Source: Cyclobacterium plantarum
GTDB lineage: Bacteria; Bacteroidota; Bacteroidia; Cytophagales; Cyclobacteriaceae
Assembly: GCF_011290685.1 (NCBI RefSeq)
Contig: NZ_JAANYN010000013.1
Location: 41,545 to 105,544 of the forward strand
DNA length: 64,000 nucleotides
Direction of reading: 5' to 3'
The notes below the pieces were generated by a model. That model was not told the origin of the DNA. It searched no databases and worked only from the letters and a program-made list of their open reading frames with translations. Position 1 is the stretch's first letter. Each line of letters starts with the position of its first letter. Below, in pieces: positions 62,306-64,000 of the stretch. The position numbers and the translations under genes were made by a program.

Positions 62306-62995
62306 ATGTGTAAAATTCTATCCATAGAAACGTCCATTGCTGTTTGTTCCATTGCCATACATGACAATGGTCAACTTTTGGCTTTGATGGAATTGTTTCA
62401 GGACAATGTCCATGGTAGCAAACTAGTGCCCAGCATCAAGTCTCTGATGGACCAATCCGGATTGGGTTTGAAAGATCTTGGTGCAATTGCGGTATCACAA
62501 GGTCCGGGATCCTATACCGGCTTGAGAATAGGTGTAGCTACAGCAAAAGGTCTTGCCTTTGCACATGACCTGCCCTTAATCGCTGTGGACAGCCTCGATG
62601 CACTTGGCCGGCAACTTGCTCACCAGGTTGAGGAAAATTCTTGTATTGTTCCTATGATAGATGCCAGGAGGATGGAAGTTTACAGGAAGATTTTGGATCA
62701 TACCGGGGAAACTTTGGTTGACCTGCAGCCAGAGGTTTTGGATGAGCATGCCTTTCAGGAATATTTGTCACGGAGCAAGGTTTACTTTTTAGGAAATGCG
62801 AATGCAAAAACCAGATCTGTGATCAGTTCTTCAAATGCTGTTTTTGTGGACAAACTCAATTCGGCAAGCAGTGTGGGGGAAATTGCCTTTCAAAAATACA
62901 AGCTGGGTTTGTCAGCAGATATTGCGTATTTCGAGCCGAACTACTTGAAGGAGTTTATGGTTCTTAAGTCAAAGAAAAATCCATTGTTATCATGA
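62306..62995 (+). CDS. tsaB: tRNA threonylcarbamoyladenosine synthesis protein TsaB
   Basis: Scaffold and partner of TsaD in making t6A37 in ANN-decoding tRNAs. Seen: the ASKHA opening KILSIETSIAVCSIAI, HGSKLVPSIKSLM, the signature VSQGPGSYTGLRIGVATAKGLA, VDSLDAL and PMIDARRMEVY. It has 229 residues and lacks the metal-binding His pair of TsaD, as expected. Its last four bases overlap the DUF2480 start (ATGA). Confidence 0.96.
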   Translation: MCKILSIETSIAVCSIAIHDNGQLLALMELFQDNVHGSKLVPSIKSLMDQSGLGLKDLGAIAVSQGPGSYTGLRIGVATAKGLAFAHDLPLIAVDSLDALGRQLAHQVEENSCIVPMIDARRMEVYRKILDHTGETLVDLQPEVLDEHAFQEYLSRSKVYFLGNANAKTRSVISSSNAVFVDKLNSASSVGEIAFQKYKLGLSADIAYFEPNYLKEFMVLKSKKNPLLS

Positions 62996-63516
62996 ATGAG
63001 AATGATATTGTAAACCGGGTAGCCAACAGCCCGATAGTTACCATAGACCTGGAAAACTTTTACCAGAAAGGAGAGCGTGTGCAGTTTGATCTTGCCCCCT
63101 TTCTTTATCAGGGCCTGGTGGTTAAAGAATTGGATTTTCGACAAAGTATGAAAGAACTGGATTGGTCGGTATATTCCGGCAAATTGGTTGCGGTACATTG
63201 TTCGGCAGATGCGATTATCCCTACCTGGGCGCTGATGCTTGCGGTAGTTAACCTCCAGGAAGTGGCTAAAGATGTGGTTATCGGGGATTTGAAGGAGTTG
63301 GAGATTCATTTAATGGCGGGTGCTTTAAAAAACCTGGATGTAGAGGGTTTGAGGGACCGGCCGGTGGTGATCAAGGGCTGCAGCAAATTGCCTGTACCGG
63401 ATTACGCCTACGGTGAAGTGATACGCCTAATTTTGCCGGTTGTGAAGAACATCATGTTTGGTGAGCCATGTAGCACGGTACCGGTTTACAAGCGGCCAAG
63501 AGAAAAGAAGATTTAA
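62992..63516 (+). CDS. DUF2480-family protein
   Basis: Conserved Bacteroidota protein of unknown function. Seen: a single 174-residue domain beginning NDIVNRVANSPIVTIDLENF, with LVVKELDFRQSMKELDWSVYSGKLVAVHCSADAIIPTWALML and the C-terminal GEPCSTVPVYKRPR. No signal, membrane segment or known catalytic motif was seen. It is coupled to tsaB by a 4-base overlap and followed by a terminator. Confidence 0.87.
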   Translation: MNENDIVNRVANSPIVTIDLENFYQKGERVQFDLAPFLYQGLVVKELDFRQSMKELDWSVYSGKLVAVHCSADAIIPTWALMLAVVNLQEVAKDVVIGDLKELEIHLMAGALKNLDVEGLRDRPVVIKGCSKLPVPDYAYGEVIRLILPVVKNIMFGEPCSTVPVYKRPREKKI

Positions 63517-63527
63517 AAAAGAAATGC

Positions 63528-63559
63528 GCCTGTTCTTGAGTATTTTACAGGCTTTTTTT
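63528..63559 (+). terminator. Terminator of the tsaB-DUF2480 unit
   Basis: GCCTGT and ACAGGC pair around a 13-base loop and are followed by TTTTTTT. A second hairpin (CCCC..GGGG, 63570-63585) directly after it has its T run on the minus strand. Confidence 0.8.
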
Positions 63560-63655
63560 AAATAAAAAACCCCACTTTTTTGGGGAATTCCCAAAAGAGG
63601 TCTATGTTTGCAATCCCATTTGAGAAAAGCCTGAATGGAAAAGTGAAAAAGCTGC

Positions 63656-63663
63656 TATTTTTG
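63656..63663 (+). promoter_or_regulatory. Candidate -7 element of the rRNA operon
   Basis: TATTTTTG in GCTGCTATTTTTGCG fits TAnnTTTG and lies about 280 bases before the 16S start, a usual distance for an rrn leader. No ideal -33 TTG was found; the nearest TTTG is 33 bases away. Confidence 0.4.
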
Positions 63664-63801
63664 CGTTTTCAATAGAAAAAGTAAAACCAGATTTTACAGA
63701 AACTTTTCTCTATTAAATTTGAAAATTCAAAATTTTAAAACGACATTTGCATTCCTGTTTGGGACATGTTCGTAATAATGACTGAATGATTTTCAGCAAT
63801 T

Positions 63802-63834
63802 GGGCAAAAAGTTGCCCGCTAAGTTCTTTGAAGT
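63802..63834 (+). promoter_or_regulatory. rRNA leader antitermination-like site: hairpin plus boxA
   Basis: A perfect hairpin GGGCAA/TTGCCC with loop AAAG (63802-63817) is followed at once by AGTTCTTTGAAGT (63822-63834). The core TTCTTTGA resembles boxA of rrn leaders. This order and its place about 110 bases before 16S match a boxB-boxA antitermination site. Confidence 0.6.
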
Positions 63835-63939
63835 AGTGTAAGACAGAAAAATTTAAAATCTGACGATTCGATTCAATTCGATCTGGAAAATACAGTGGAA
63901 GATCATTGCTTTGGCGATGGTTGACCACACACAAACTTT

Positions 63940-64000
<61 letters not shown>

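Noticed and set aside
63713..63934. 73-residue minus-strand open frame upstream of 16S
   Set aside because: It covers the rRNA leader with its hairpin and boxA-like site, so it is most likely non-coding.

Overview
The window reads as a chromosomal stretch from a member of the Bacteroidota, most likely order Cytophagales and plausibly family Cyclobacteriaceae. The evidence is the SusC/SusD pair, a GldE gliding protein next to mutY and ssb, a fused MurF-alanine racemase, DUF2480 and DUF6952 proteins, Bacteroidota-type promoters (TTG/TTTG, about 20 bases, TAnnTTTG) and A+T-rich gaps without strong Shine-Dalgarno sites. The genus call is inference. The first 61 bases or so of a 16S rRNA gene lie at the right edge.

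Layout. 1-7285: a short polysaccharide-utilisation operon (SusC, SusD, a PKD-type surface lipoprotein, a GH16 beta-glucanase), probably for a laminarin-like glucan, closed by a terminator. 7363-8105: five tandem ~170-base repeats, each built round a nested palindrome. 8132-12618 (minus): DsbD, an M20 dipeptidase and an OxyR regulator with both redox cysteines. 12742-16495: a ferric-iron ABC importer divergent from oxyR, followed by a tandem-domain redoxin lipoprotein. 17992-21164 (minus): a MoxR/VWA pair and a GNAT acetyltransferase. 21293-28619: CoaX, DUF805, RNase G, a tiny basic ribosomal-type protein, a TPR protein, HU, MutY, SSB and GldE. 28985-34955: both glutamate synthase subunits. 35064-35216: a decayed AraC-type fragment.

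35262-39936: a DUF2064 glycosyltransferase-like protein, a Spy-like protein, NDH-2, YebC, YjjX, and an overlapping thioredoxin/DUF6952 pair. 40030-49243: envelope genes (secreted unknowns, an M28 peptidase, a Wzi-like outer-membrane protein, MurF-Alr, small exported proteins). 49323-59925: mostly peptidases (DPP-IV, a two-subunit M16 pair, M61), plus a PHP hydrolase, DUF2383, DoxX and a stand-alone copy of the M16 partner's tail domain. 60041-63516: the housekeeping run rpmH, rnpA, S41 protease, tsaB, DUF2480, then the rRNA leader.

Most genes are ordinary chromosomal functions. No transposase, integrase, CRISPR array, phage module or tRNA was seen. The least explained structures are the palindrome-bearing tandem repeats, the M16 tail domain that also exists as its own secreted protein, the long inverted repeat before the redoxin gene, and several exported proteins with no recognisable family.
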